Below the pieces are notes generated by a model, which was given only the letters and a program-made list of their open reading frames with translations, had not been told where the DNA came from and searched no databases. The position numbers and the translations under genes are program-made. From Ophiobolus disseminans (Eukaryota > Ascomycota > Dothideomycetes > Pleosporales > Phaeosphaeriaceae): a stretch of 64,000 nucleotides of DNA. Below are positions 10,745-22,900 of the stretch, one piece after another (the stretch's first letter is position 1; each line of letters starts with the position of its first letter). Location: contig MU006221.1 of the NCBI GenBank assembly GCA_010093685.1, positions 713,491 through 777,490 of the forward strand, read 5' to 3'.

Positions 10745-12226
10745 TCATTTCGGTCTCAGCATGGCGATTATGCCTCCCGTAATTACCGCACCAGCTGCAG
10801 CGCCCTGGAGGATAGCGGTCGTGTAGTCAATCCTCCGCATCGAAATGATTCGGTGACTAACGACATCTTGGGCTACGGCGGCGAATCTGCTCTGCCATCT
10901 CCGAAGCATGCCTTGCGGAGGAGCATCTGGAGCCGAGACTTCTTCGTCAATGTCGATGCTCTCTTGCGGCGACAGCTCTGCCTCGGCGGGAGTAAGGGGA
11001 GCAGAACCAGGCACTGCAGGGTCTGCCACTGGGTCGACCACACTCTGAGGCACTTCTGTGAAGACGGATGGTGTCGCTGTTTCCTCGGTTGGCGATGCTT
11101 CGTCGGCTGTTGCAGGCTCAAAGACCTTATCGATCTCCTCTTCGATGGCGGCCAGCATCTCTGGGGTGGTGGCCGACATGGCTGCCGTTGCAGTGACAGG
11201 CACGGCCTCCATAGCCGCCTTCTGTGCCTCCAAAGCGCCCTTGATCTCCCTGACCATCCTTCTCCTCCTCCATGGCTCGAGTATGGCCAAGCTCAGCAGC
11301 AGCAGGAAGATGTTGACGCCCATCAGTACAAAGGTGACCCAGGTGCTGTTCCGGCGGATGGTGTCGCTCCAGATCTGCTCTTCGTGGTATTGCGCGCGCT
11401 CTCGCTTCTCCAGCTGGGTCCTTGCCTCTTCCAGCGCTGCCTCGGCCGAGATGACGCGCTCCTTGGCCTGCCGTATGGCCTGGTCGTTGATGTGCTCGGA
11501 GCGAATCAGAGACATGTAGCGCTCGAGGTCGCCGGCGGACCACGAGTGTTTGCGCTCGAGGAGTGCGACGACCTCTTTCTGGGCCGAGGCCTGTCCGGCG
11601 TGGGCCGTGTCGAGGGCCTGCTTCGCCGTGTCGATGGCGCTGCGGCGGGCTTTGACGAGAGACTCTTGCTCCATGATCTCCCGCCGCAGTGCCGCGACGC
11701 CCGAGTAGTCTGTGCCCGTGTACGTGTTGACCTTCTGGGTGACGACGGCGAGCTTGGGCAGCAGCTCGTCCATGAGCTCCGACAGGCGCTTGGAGAAGTC
11801 CCACCGTTGTCTTTCGCGGTGCGAGGGCAGGTGCTCATCGGGAACTCGGGCGATATTGTCGGCCACTTCCTCTTTCAGATCTGGTGTCGTTTGGGGTTGT
11901 CGGCGGGCATCGTGTGCGGGGGGGCCTTCAGACACCGCGTCTGTCCCTGCTGAGGGTGTCTTCTTGTCCGATGCGGGCGGTGGCATTGGTGTTGCACGTG
12001 ACGAACTCGACGAGCCTCTCACGTCCAGCCATCTCGTCGCACTCGAGAAAGACCGCCGTGGCCATGCTACTGAGAGTTCCGCGCGCAATTGGCGTTGCCT
12101 ACTACTCCGCAGAGCACTCGATGGTGCCTGCCGAACGAAGCCCACCACTGGGCGCGTCCATGTCGAGGCTACCGAAGCGACACTGGCCGTGAGCGCGCGA
12201 GAAGCATGCTGGAGCAGTGGCCTCAT
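10745..12226 (-). CDS. SHE9: She9/Mdm33-like mitochondrial inner-membrane protein
   Basis: Homologue of yeast She9/Mdm33, an inner-membrane protein that shapes mitochondria. Single exon of 493 aa. The N-terminus is rich in Arg, Ser and Ala without acidic residues for about 60 residues, fitting a presequence. It is followed by WDFSKRLSELMDELLPKLAVV and a long coiled coil (about 150-290). A membrane span, STWVTFVLMGVNIFLLLLSL, is followed by a conserved basic stretch (WRRRRMVREIKGALE). A second hydrophobic span closes the protein (AILQGAAAGAVITGGIIAML). The start is the ATG at 12226. It is divergent from the HAD phosphatase gene, 265 bp away. Confidence 0.9.
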   Translation of the reverse strand: MRPLLQHASRALTASVASVASTWTRPVVGFVRQAPSSALRSSRQRQLRAELSVAWPRRSFSSATRWLDVRGSSSSSRATPMPPPASDKKTPSAGTDAVSEGPPAHDARRQPQTTPDLKEEVADNIARVPDEHLPSHRERQRWDFSKRLSELMDELLPKLAVVTQKVNTYTGTDYSGVAALRREIMEQESLVKARRSAIDTAKQALDTAHAGQASAQKEVVALLERKHSWSAGDLERYMSLIRSEHINDQAIRQAKERVISAEAALEEARTQLEKRERAQYHEEQIWSDTIRRNSTWVTFVLMGVNIFLLLLSLAILEPWRRRRMVREIKGALEAQKAAMEAVPVTATAAMSATTPEMLAAIEEEIDKVFEPATADEASPTEETATPSVFTEVPQSVVDPVADPAVPGSAPLTPAEAELSPQESIDIDEEVSAPDAPPQGMLRRWQSRFAAVAQDVVSHRIISMRRIDYTTAILQGAAAGAVITGGIIAMLRPK

Positions 12227-12491
12227 TTCTGTCGCGAGGTGCACTCACATCGAACACCACCAGGCAGTGACGTTGACAAATGAAAAGCTCGCACCCCCGG
12301 GGGGTCCGCAGCCCGCACCTCGCATCGAGCTCTGGCATGCCAAGCCGCGTGGGGGCATCCGTCTCGACCATCCTGGTCCGGGATACCCAATCGAGATTTT
12401 TGGCCCCTCCAACATACTTGCCCGTCCTCCATGTGCTTACCGACTTTCGCTCTCACTCTTACTCTCACGATACCCTCACATAGGCAGCAAG

Positions 12492-13444
12492 ATGGGTACC
12501 CAGAATGGAACGGCAGACCTTCCTGCCATGAAGACAAACCCGCAGGTACAACTCCGCTGCAAGACACTGCGACCGCGACTTCCGGCGCTCGGTGCTGATG
12601 ACGGGACAACAGTTCATTTTCTTCACCGACTTCGACGGCACAATCACACTCCAGGACAGTGAGTCTTAGCAGTTGCGTTGCCGCTCAGCTTCGAGCCTCC
12701 GCATGCTAACACCCGCCAGGCAATGACTACATGACGGACAACATTGGCTACGGTCCAGCCAAACGCCGCCAAGGGAATCTCGATACCCTGACTGACAAGA
12801 CCACCTTCCGCGACTCGTTCAGAGACATGCTGAACAGCATCTCGAAGCCCTTCGACCAATGCGTGCAGTTCCTCGTCGATAACATCAAACTCGATCCCCA
12901 CTTTGCCGAGTTCTACAAGTGGAGCCTGGAGCAGAACATTCCAGTAGTGGTGCTAAGCGGAGGCATGGAGCCCATCATACATGCCCTGCTGAAGAACCTA
13001 GTCGGTCCGACAGCGGACAAGATGCAGGTCGTCGGCAACCACGTCGCGCCTAGGCCAGGCAAGGACATCAACGAGGAGGGTGGATGGCAGATTGCCTTCA
13101 GGCACGAAGACTCGGGATTTGGACACGACAAGTCAGTCGAGCTGAGAAAATACTCTTCGTTACCCGAGAACGAGCGACCGACCATGTTCTACGCCGGCGA
13201 CGGCGTGTCGGATCTATCGGCCGCAGCGGAGACGGACCTACTCTTTGCCAAGCAAGGCCACGATCTGATCAGCTACTGCGTCCGGGAGAACGTGCCCTTT
13301 ACAGTTTTCAAGGACTGGTCCGACATTCACTCCAAGTGCAAGGCGATCGTGGAGGGTAAAACCACAGCCCAGGAAGCTGCAAAGGAAGGGTTCGAGGCAT
13401 ACAAGCGCGGCGAAGTTGGCGTTAATGTTGTTACCACGAAATGA
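12492..13444 (+). CDS. HAD-family phosphatase (Pyp1/YNL010W-like)
   Basis: Haloacid dehalogenase-superfamily phosphatase. Three exons, 12492-12545, 12613-12658 and 12720-13444, give 274 aa. Motif I is FFTDFDGTIT, with nucleophile Asp24 and Asp26. Motif II is VVLSGGM and motif III is YAGDGVSDL. The sequence after motif I (NDYMTDNIGYG) and the overall length match the yeast YNL010W/Pyp1 group of polyol-phosphate phosphatases, which are related to MtnX and phosphoserine phosphatase. The substrate cannot be read from the sequence. The tiny first and second exons hold the start and motif I. The gene is convergent with Asa1. Confidence 0.87.
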
Positions 13445-13942
13445 GCGTATGTGATGGGAACAGTAGACGCGTGTGTTAGACGTACCATTCGGCGCAATGA
13501 GTACTCCACGAGCATTTTAGACAAAGACGATAGACATGACCGAGACATACTACCTTGAAGCACCCTCAAGACTGGCAGGATAAACGAAAATGGGCAATCG
13601 TTGCCGCTATCTGTCTCGCTCGTATGTGCCAACATGCAGTAGTTAGGCACAGCTAAAACGCCTCCATAGAAACATTGAGCCAACTCAGATCTCGACTGGA
13701 TTGGAAAGATGACGTATTTTTTGAGACCCGCGCATCGAGCTGAGGATTCGGCGATACGAGCCACTGCAGAGCTTGATCGCATCTCTTATCTGACCATGAT
13801 GCTCGGATGCAATTGACACATCTGCGCCCGTCAAGCCACGCGATCCTTCGGCCTGCACGCGAGCGTAACACTGCATTGCCCGCCCGCCAGGGTCGACGCC
13901 ATTCGGCAAAACCTGCCCACGTCCCAGCCCAGTCAAGTCAGC
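13445..13942. other. Convergent 3' region, nothing recognised
   Basis: About 500 bp between the stop codons of the HAD phosphatase and Asa1 genes. It must hold both 3' UTRs. I see no conserved frame, RNA or repeat. Confidence 0.5.
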
Positions 13943-15677
13943 TCAGAACACTTCCCACAGACTGACTTTGCCATCTTTCGCCCCCGCCACAACCCAATGC
14001 TTGAGTTGCATCTGCTCTTCTCTCTGTCTTTGAAGCTTGCCCAGTCCTGTTTCCTTTTTTGCTACGTCCATTGCCGCTGCTTCACCTTGAACTAGATCTC
14101 CGGCTTCTAAAATCTGGGCGAAATCAACGGCATATACGCCTTCCTTGTGCCACTTGAGGACCGCGATTTCTTGCAGCGTCTTGGCACTATAGATTCGAAT
14201 GCGGCTGTCCCACCCACCTGTCGCGATGATGCGGCCATCGGAGCGAACGCTGAGTGACTGTTGGCCAGCGTGTTTGGTGTTGGAGATTTTGTAGGGCTGT
14301 TGGAGGGTTATTGCTGGTAGAGGCGGTAGCTGAGGTCGGATTTTGGGCTGTGGTGGGGCGGACGAGAGGAGAGATGATAGACCAGCGGAGGTGGATTGAT
14401 TGGTGGGGACAGCCTGTTTTGCGAAGGAGAGTGAAGAGTCAATCGGGGTTGTTAACGGTCCTGCGCCTTCTTCTAAATTGTGAATACTACTCAGCGGAGG
14501 ATCAGAGGCGTCAGCTGGCGAGATTGTAGCAAGTTCTTCTACTGGAATCGAAGTTTTCGATTTGGCCTCAAGTGTTGGCTCTTCTTTTCGACTACTAGGT
14601 GACACTCCCTCTGGGAAAGCCACGGCGGGAGTTATTTCGGGTACGCGATGCGTTGCAATTATAGCGTCTGCCGACGATGTAAAGTAGGTTCTGCAATCCG
14701 GGGACATGTCCAGCGACAGAATGGGTTGGGTGTGAGGCCGGCTTATGTAGACAAGGCGAGCATGTCTTACGCTCGAGGACGTACCACTCGGTAGCTGATG
14801 TACAGATGTGAGCCCTCCCTCATACCCAGCGAGTATTAGAGTACTTTTTGAATCAGGATGGTATACTAGCTTCACAGCCATTACCATACCTGCGGTCGTC
14901 AGCGATGGAGCAACCCCGAGTCAGCCATGTAGGATGGATACCATTGCTACAAAGTAAGCTCGCGCGACATGACTACCACAGGGCTTGGATGAAGAACAAC
15001 TACTTACCAGTATCAGTGGCCGGCACCATGGGCACAACATACTTCAGCTTCTCCTCTGGGAACTGATACACATTGATCTTCGTGTCGTCCGTGGAAGGCG
15101 TGGCGACAAGGATAGATTCACTTGATTGTGTTAATAACTTTGCAGAGCCTGCCACATCTGTATATGCATCTGGTAACTGGTGCTCATAACACAAGGAGAA
15201 AGCTGCGAAGTTCAATGTGTTGCATGGCAGCGTATGTAGTAGCCATGGCTTCGGTCGCTGTGTTGTGGGATCCTCTGTAGGCAAGACGGTAGAGAGTGTG
15301 GTTTCGTCCCCTGGGCGAAGTTGCCATACCCTTAGATTGTTGTCACGGCCGTGGCTGGTCATGACATGAACTTATTAGTCTATGTAGTATAGATGACACG
15401 AGCATCGTGTTGTGTTTTGAAATTTGGATACTCACGTGATGATCTTATCTCGACCCCATTCTTCGGTGCCCAGTATGGCCTCATCGTGGGCTTTCCAGAC
15501 AGCTAGTGCGCGTTTTGTCTCGAGCTTCCAGTACACAACCCAGCCATTTGCATCCCCAGTCAGCAAGCGGCTATTCTGGCGTACGAAACGAACACTGTGA
15601 ATCTGCGAACTATGGCCGCGAAGAATGTAGCTGGGCTGAGCTGGTGGGAGTGCTGAGGACTGGCGCTCAACAGCCAT
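13943..15677 (-). CDS. ASA1: ASTRA-associated WD40 protein Asa1
   Basis: WD40 protein of the ASTRA/TTT assembly, which works with Tel2-Tti factors in the biogenesis of TOR and related kinases. Three exons on the minus strand, 15436-15677, 15008-15354 and 13943-14889, give 511 aa. The protein opens with PAQPSYILRGHSSQIHSVRF and WKAHDEAILGTEEW, then HGRDNNLRVWQL. It ends with SVRSDGRIIATGGWDSRIRI and a closing WVVAGAKDGKVSLWEVF blade, the usual Asa1 pattern. A low-complexity Ser/Pro-rich insert (roughly 310-400) separates the last blades. Junctions keep frame at GACCAG|CC and CGCAG|GT. Confidence 0.88.
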
Positions 15678-16824
15678 GTGTGAGCGGAGGTTGTGGTATG
15701 TGGTAGGCCGGTGCGAGGATCGTCCGTCAATCGTGGTGGGCCCAGAGCCGCACGTCGCTTGCTTACGGATGTCGAGCTATGTTTAGGTAGGTCACCTACA
15801 GTGAGATCTGACCTCGGCTGCAGCAACGCTCCGGTATGACGTCATCACGGAGCTGCGACTTTCAGCATATTAGAGTAGAAACTTTCCGTGTCGAAAAGTG
15901 TTAGACAGATTGTTAGTGGAGCCTCGGATTAGAATGTGCATGTCAATATGGTGGACGAGAATGGTTCGTGGATTGGGCACATGTTGCCGAGGGCGTTGCA
16001 GGGGGTGTCCAATTTTATCGCAAGAGTGTAAAGAATAGACGAGATGGCGTGTAGCCAGTCACGATCCCACAGAGCGCTGCGATGCGATGGCCAGGGGCGT
16101 GCTGGCCTGCGTCGTCATTCAGCAGCATGACTCGAGCCCTGCATTCAGCTGGCTACGGTCGTGCTGGCCTCCTCAACACGGCATCGGCATCGCCTCCAGA
16201 CATGGCGGTTGCTCACTGCAGCAATGATGTGCCAAATGTCGCGGCAGGCGGGACGGGAGAAGGCAACATGTAAACATCGCCGAATACTGTGCGCACATCT
16301 ATCCTTGTGGAGAGCGATCTTCGCGCATCGCAACCGGGACGGGCTGATGGCTTGCGTCCATGACATTGGCTTCCGTGCCCTAGCGCGGCCCAAAGCCTGG
16401 CTTTCGTGCTCTTGTGCCTTGTGGCCCGCGAGACATGTTCCCCGTCGTGTCCGCATCGTGTCCGCATCTTCGTCTCCTCCAGCAACGCCGGCGTGAGGGT
16501 GCAGCGTCTCGTCTCGGCTATCCCTGCCCGCATCGCGCATCCCGGCGATCCTGTTGCGAGGGCTGACAGGGTCATCGCGCCAATTCAATATTCCAGCTTT
16601 TCCAGACATCCAGCTGCGGCTCCTTTCACTTTCATATAGCAGCTCCTACCGGCTCCCATTCCCAGCACGCCCCGACGTCACGGTATCTCTGTCCCCTCGC
16701 GCCGCCGGTCCACCCAGCGCAGACATCCTTTGGCGTCACTGCAGAAAGCGAACGACGAGACGGTCGGCCTGCCCCGGCAGCGCCGTGTCGGCCGCCCTCC
16801 CTGGCAGCGACGGCCAGCAGCCAC
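15678..16824. other. Divergent promoter region, Asa1 / Zn2Cys6 gene
   Basis: A gap of about 1.15 kb between divergent genes. The right half is GC-rich and includes a long open frame that overlaps the next gene out of register; it shows no domain. Probably promoters and long leaders. Confidence 0.5.
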
Positions 16825-18984
16825 ATGGCGACCACCGTGACCCCCCCACCGAGCGACCCCTCGCCGGGCAGCCGGTCCGTGCCAAGCAAGAAACGAGAGA
16901 GCGATGCCACGCCCGACGGCAAGCCCAAGCGCACGCGCACCGGCTGTCTGACGTGCAGAGAGCGCCATCTCAAGTGCGACGAGACGAAGCCCTGCTGCAA
17001 CAACTGCTCCAAGTCGCAGCGCGAGTGCAACTGGGGCAAGAAGCTCAACTTCCTCGACACCACGTGCGAGCGGAACGCCTACCTCATCCCCAAGGGCACC
17101 GACTACTGCATCGCCTTCCAGGACGAGTCACGCATCATCGCGGGCGAGTATGTCGGCGGGCGCGAGATGTACCCCGTCGAAGAGCCGGACCACCACGTCC
17201 CCATGGTCACCAATGGCTTCGACATGGGGCCGCCAGGCGGTCTGGCTGCTCCGCTCTCAGCGCGGCAGCATCTTCCGCCCATGCAGGGTTTGGCGCCAGA
17301 GCCATATTCCCAGGCGCAGCACAGCTACAATTTCGACCACCAGCGAACATCGCAGCAGCAGCATACACGAGCCCGTAAGTTCTTCGACTTGACGTGGTGA
17401 TGGCAATGTATGCTTGTCTATCCGCGCCGGCTCTGTTGGGCGCCAGATCGCTTGCTGACGGTCCCAGTCTCCAACTACTCGAACCCGACCCATTCGCCGT
17501 ACACAATGGAGCACTCGGCAAGTCCGGCACCCATGCCAACCCGCGATTACCTCAAGAGCCAAGAAGAGGTCCTGTACATGCAAGTGTTCGTCGAGGAGAT
17601 CGGGATATGGATGGACAGCATGGACGCGCACAAGCATTTCTCAAGGCTGCTTCCATTCCACGCCCTGAACGAGCCTATGCTTCTCCACGCCTTCCTCGCA
17701 TGTGGCGCGCGGCATCTTGCCCTAGTAAATCCAAAGTACAGCGAGGAGAAAGCATTGCACTACTACGATGTCGCCACACGCGACCTATTGCACTCTTTGC
17801 AAGACCCCGACAGAGACACGATTCTTTGCGCTACCACTGCCGTCATATTGAACGTCTATGAGATCATGGGAGAACGCGCTCTGCAACGGATGAACCACAT
17901 TGCGGGAGCCCGTGCGCTTATTAAAGAGTGTCGCTGGAATGCCAGGTCCACGGGCATTGGCGCCGCATGCTTCTGGCTCAATGTTGGCATGGAGATTCTC
18001 AGCTGTCTACACTTCAACTGGCAAGTTGCTTGGGACCCGGAAGACTGGGGTATTGAGATGGACTTCACTCCGGAAACGGAGTCAGGGAAAGAGGAAGTTT
18101 GGACACATCGAATATTGTACATTGTCGCTCGGACCTGCAATTTCCGCGCCTCGATACCTCGGAATGCCGACGTTGCTAGACAAACGCTGCAGGATAGATA
18201 TGCCGAGTGGTCACGTCTCAAGGATATGACAGACAGGTGGAACGAGAACATTCCTCGGACCATGCATCCAATGGCTTACCTATACCCCGGACAGACGCTC
18301 TCGGGGTCTGCATTTCCCGAAGTGTGGCTAGTCAAGAGGACATCGATCGTGGCACGGCTGTTCTATCACACCTGCCTTGTCTTGCTCGCGCAGATCAACC
18401 CATATCAGGGGCCCAGTGAGCCTGAAATGTGGACAATGCAGGAACAGAACTCAAAGTTCATCTGCGGTATCAGCGCGCATGTCAAAGATCGTGGTGTTGC
18501 AAGTGTGGCGCTTCGGTCGCTGGCAATTGCAGGAGAATGTCTGACCGATCGACGAGAACAGGAGGAAGTTCTGCAGATTTTTGACAAAATACGACAAGAG
18601 ACAGGTTGGCGTGTGGGCTTCGTCAATACTGAGCTGAAGCAGCGATGGGGTTGGGACACGCCACAAGCTCAGGAGCAGCAGCAGCAGCATGTCAATGGGC
18701 ACACGCAAGATACGAATATGGCTTACCAACAACAACAAATGCAACAGCAACAGATCGTGGTCCAACAACAGATGCCACCAACACCCCTACCACCACCTAC
18801 GATACAACCAAGACGGCCTCCGGCCTTTGGCAATCCACTACTCGTTGCCGACTTCAACATGCCGCAACATCCATATCAAACACACTACGTTCCAGCAAAT
18901 ATCGTCCAACAGCAACAGCCTCCTTCGCTACTTCAGCCGCCTCTGAACGGTATGAATGGTTACGGTGGTCAGCATTTCTACTGA
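16825..18984 (+). CDS. Zn2Cys6 transcription factor with Gln-rich tail
   Basis: Nuclear zinc-cluster regulator. Two exons, 16825-17374 and 17468-18984, give 688 aa. The cluster GCLTCRERHLKCDETKPCC and following residues use Cys41, 44, 51, 58, 61 and 68. A Pro/Gln linker precedes a helical fungal transcription-factor domain of the PF11951 type (from about VEEIGIWMDSMDAHKHFSRL, with FLACGARHLALVNPKYSEEKA). The C-terminal 150 residues are rich in Gln, Pro and Asn, a possible activation region. It resembles regulators such as Moc3, but no target is implied. The intron lies in the linker and a downstream in-frame ATG could serve a shorter form lacking the zinc cluster. Confidence 0.88.
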
Positions 18985-19998
18985 GCCACGGAGTCGTTCC
19001 TCTTTTTGAACTTGTATTACTGGTCTTCCTATCTTGCTCCAAAAGTGTTGATTGGGTATATGGCGCATTTGCTGGTGAGCGTCAATTGCTGCATTTCACT
19101 TTTCGATCCGCACATAGGAAGTATACTCATCCTCCTCGTGTTGTCCTTCTTCTGTCTATTTGAGCGTGGTCAAGAAATGGTCTACTGTTACGACGTCATG
19201 AGCAACAATTATGCTTGCATTTTGGATTATCAGTTTCTTGCAGGGTGGGCAATGTATTGGATGTCTTGTAAATATACCCCGGGAACGAAGAGGAATGGTA
19301 CATGATCTTGAACTTCACCTCTGCTGTCCTACCACCATCCCTCACCCTGCAGGACCCGATGGCAAGGGTTCGAATATCAGAGTATGCGGCTTCCTAAATG
19401 GAGTTGGGTATCCCCATCTCAACGCCAAAATTAGCGATACAGGCTTGCTGCTAAGGTTGAGGTGACAGGACATGAAGAGTCCTTGCAGCACCAAGTAGCA
19501 TCGGCCAAGGAGATGACGTCGAAAAGTCAATACAGGTCTAGCAAATGCTCACTAGTACTACTTGTTGACATTGTTCATTTCGCACGCGAGAGGTGGTATT
19601 CGTATTGACATTGAATACTTGTAACAAGGGAGAACATGTACGGAGAGACAAAGCACGAGGATTCAAGCATAGTAAGAAGAAACAGTACACAATTTGGTAC
19701 TGATCTATATATGCACCGTTGCAGTATAAGGACTCAATGTAGAGCTAAGAAATTGGTCGGGACACACTAGCACGTGATGCGCTTTGACCACTCCCAAGAT
19801 CACGGAGAGCAGAACCGCTGCAACATCGCGCGCGCCCAATCATCTTCGACATCTCATATCTGAACCGCATGGCCACCGTGGCTGCGAAGCATGATATAAC
19901 CTTCCTCACACAATGATCATCACACAATTGCCCGCTTTCAAACCTCGAGTCGCGACGTAAAGATCAGTCCACGCGTCACGTTTGCAACTCATGCCATT
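18985..19998. other. Intergenic, nothing recognised
   Basis: About 1 kb between a 3' end and the Iml1 start. It probably contains the 3' UTR of the zinc-cluster gene and the Iml1 promoter. A GGTTCGAATA string at about 19375 resembles a tRNA B box but no cloverleaf surrounds it. Confidence 0.5.
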
Positions 19999-22900
19999 AT
20001 GTCTAGATCCGTGTCGAACGTCAAGACCACCAGGGTACAGAAGATATGTACCCTATGGACCCATGACGACAACTTTTCGAGGGACGACATCGTGTTCAAC
20101 AACGAAAAATTCCCGGAGATTCCAACTGCGCCTGGCACCCTTCTGCAAATTGTGACCATCGACTCTGGCCACGCTGTTCGTGACTTCCGATCAACTGCTA
20201 AAAGTGTACAATCTGACGCCCAAAAAGAAAAAGTAGGGGGAAATCTCAGCGACGCTGGTGTTCGCGGACCGCATGGGAGAGGTCCACAAGTCATCAGTAC
20301 TATCACTATTGATGAGAACGGATCGACCGTTCCTGGTGGACGAGACATCGACGTCGAGAAGGCGTATGTATTCGCTGTTTCCGCGCTCCCTGCAGACCTG
20401 AAGTCCAAACACGCAAATTTACAGGTAAGGCGAGACTCAACGCCGGCTCGGAGCTTAGCTAACTTTGCCATAGGTCTCAATCTCCGAGAGGATCGCCAAG
20501 GTCTTTGGGTTCCGCAATCGTATGCAAATACTTGTTGCAGAGGTAAGACACCGTTCCGCAACATGCAATCAAAGCTAATAGACTAGGCCGATGAGGAGAG
20601 GCATGAGGCACATCATGTTGAGCTCGTCTTCCGTGACGAGTATCTTGCGCGTGCAGACATGTGGCGCATGGCTATTTCTGAGCTCAGCAAACGGACTGTC
20701 TACAGGGGCCAGAAATTACTATTCATGGGCACAATCAAGGCCAGTATCAAGCACATTTACATCAACGGCCAATCGGTGCACTCCGGGTACTTCTCGCCTC
20801 GGACTAAGCCTGTCTTCCGTAGTGAGTCTGCACGTTACGTGCTATTTATCCAGATGTCGAAGGAGATGTGGGATTTTGATGCCGAGGGTGCTGGCGAGAT
20901 CATGTTCAACAAGGTCGTGGGTGGCTTCCTCCCAGATCTGTTCAAGCGATGGTTGAGAGTAAGTGCAAGGCATCTAGTCACCATTATCCTCTTTACGCGG
21001 ATGGAATACGATGGAAGCGCTACCCTCGGCCAGCAAAAGCACACAGCTAGCAGGGATGACCAGGAACCTCAATCTAAGAACACCCGGGACTTCTATCGCG
21101 TCGTCGTGAGTGACATGGCTAGTGGAGACTGGGTCAATATCCTCTACCAGTTGAAAAAGGAGTTCAAAACCTTCCTTCGAGAGGTTTCAACGTGTCCTAG
21201 AAACTCGGAACAAGAGCGTTCAAGTACAGCTGTGGCCGGTAGGCCTTCTTCGGCAAGTCAGGGCAACATTCTGGAAGCCATCAATTTGGCTGCAGCTCAA
21301 TTTGCGAAAGACTACATCGATCGCGATCTAGTTCGAACGGGAATATCTGTAATTGTCGTCACCCCAGGCACTGGCGTGTTTGAGGTCGATTATAACATGC
21401 TGAAGCTGACAACGGATACGCTGATGGGCTCGGGTATAGGCATCGACTTGGTGTGTCTATCGCCAATGCCGCTACATTCCGTTCCTCTGTTCAAGTACCG
21501 GGCTCCGCGTTTGATATCAACCCTCGGACCCAGGAAGCCTAAACGTGCCGACGAGAGACGCGATTCGGTGAAGAAATACCCTGAGCCGGATGACAAGACC
21601 CCTCGACAATATGAGTCTATGTTCCGCTCAATGGCGCGCACAAACCCGGCAACGACAACCCAGTTCCTGCCAGTTGATCCCATAACACTTCCAGGCGAAG
21701 AATTAGAAGGATGGAGATTTGCAATGCCATACTGGGCCGACGTGTCGTTCTGGTCTGGGTTGTCGGATGATTTCCTGGATTTAACAAAACCTAGGAAAGC
21801 CGACTTGATCGTGAAACGTTCACGGAAAAAGGGACGTATCTTCTCTCTACGTTGCCGCTTGTATGAGCTGCAGATGATGGGAGTTATGGAGAACGAGCTT
21901 GGAGACATATCGATGCCCTATTTGGAAGAGGATCCTACCTACCCACACCTCCTACATCACTTTGTCGAAATCTCCGACCAGGATACCTCTGAAAGCGAAA
22001 TATCCAACACTGCAACGCATGCAACAGGATCTTACTGCTCACGCGGCCACAGAGAAAACGGTGAACCTCACCTCAATGCCACCAGTCACGCTCAGAAAGC
22101 ATGGATGGACGCATACGACGATGCCGTATTCTCTCCGTTGAATGAAATGGCTATGGTTTTTGACCCTGGAAGACGAAGTGGCTCCCGTCCCAGTGAATCT
22201 CCGGAAGTTTCCAGAGGCTCGTATCTATCTACTTCATTTCGCAGCGTCAGCTCGTCTTATGGAAAGACCGCTCGACCACCACCAGATGCCACCTTCCATC
22301 AGCTGATGCGTGAGAAGTCCAAAGAGCTGGAAGAATCGTCCCCTCGAAATCACATCCACCAGTATCTGGAGCAACGACCTTCGGGAGTACCGCGAGCCGA
22401 TGTTCTTCGGCGACAAAAAACTCTAGAGAGAAACAGCCTAGACTTGAATCGCCCAAATATGCATCGTCGAGGTGGCTCTGGAGATTCGCAAGGTCCTCAC
22501 AGGTCTATGCAATCGACTCCAGGTCACTCCCCAGCTCCTAGCCGGGGCCACTCTCCTCCGAGAAGAATAGGCCTACAACCAGTGACCAAGGCTCTCATGG
22601 TGGCACCGACGAAGGCGGAAGTAAACCCCAGACCTGGTAACTGGTTTCTTAGACAGATAAGCTTTGGTGGAAAGGCCGCGATAGCACAACCTACGATAGC
22701 AAACGCAACCATTGATATCAGCCAGGGAAACGTCAAGCCGGCCATGTTGACAGTGGAGAAAAACCAGAAGGGCGCTATCGCCGAAAGGCTTGCAAGCACC
22801 AGGGTAATATCAACGGAAAAGCCATCTGAGCCGATCGCCATCCGAACAGCCTCCCGGGCAGATATTGCACCGGACCTGCCATCATCCAACCAGCCTATTC

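Noticed and set aside
10622..11953. Long plus-strand open frame of 443 codons
   Set aside because: It is antisense to the She9/Mdm33 gene, has a biased composition rich in Arg, Gly and Leu and no domain; a shadow of the GC-rich real gene.
16554..17378. 274-codon plus-strand frame upstream of the second Zn2Cys6 gene
   Set aside because: It overlaps the zinc-cluster exon in another register, is Arg/Pro/Ala-rich and domain-free.
19370..19385. GGTTCGAATA string resembling a tRNA B box
   Set aside because: No acceptor or anticodon stems can be formed around it.
20950..20990. Possible intron inside Iml1 at a GTAAGT string
   Set aside because: The reading frame through it (WLRVSARHLVTIILF) matches the family, so no intron is needed.
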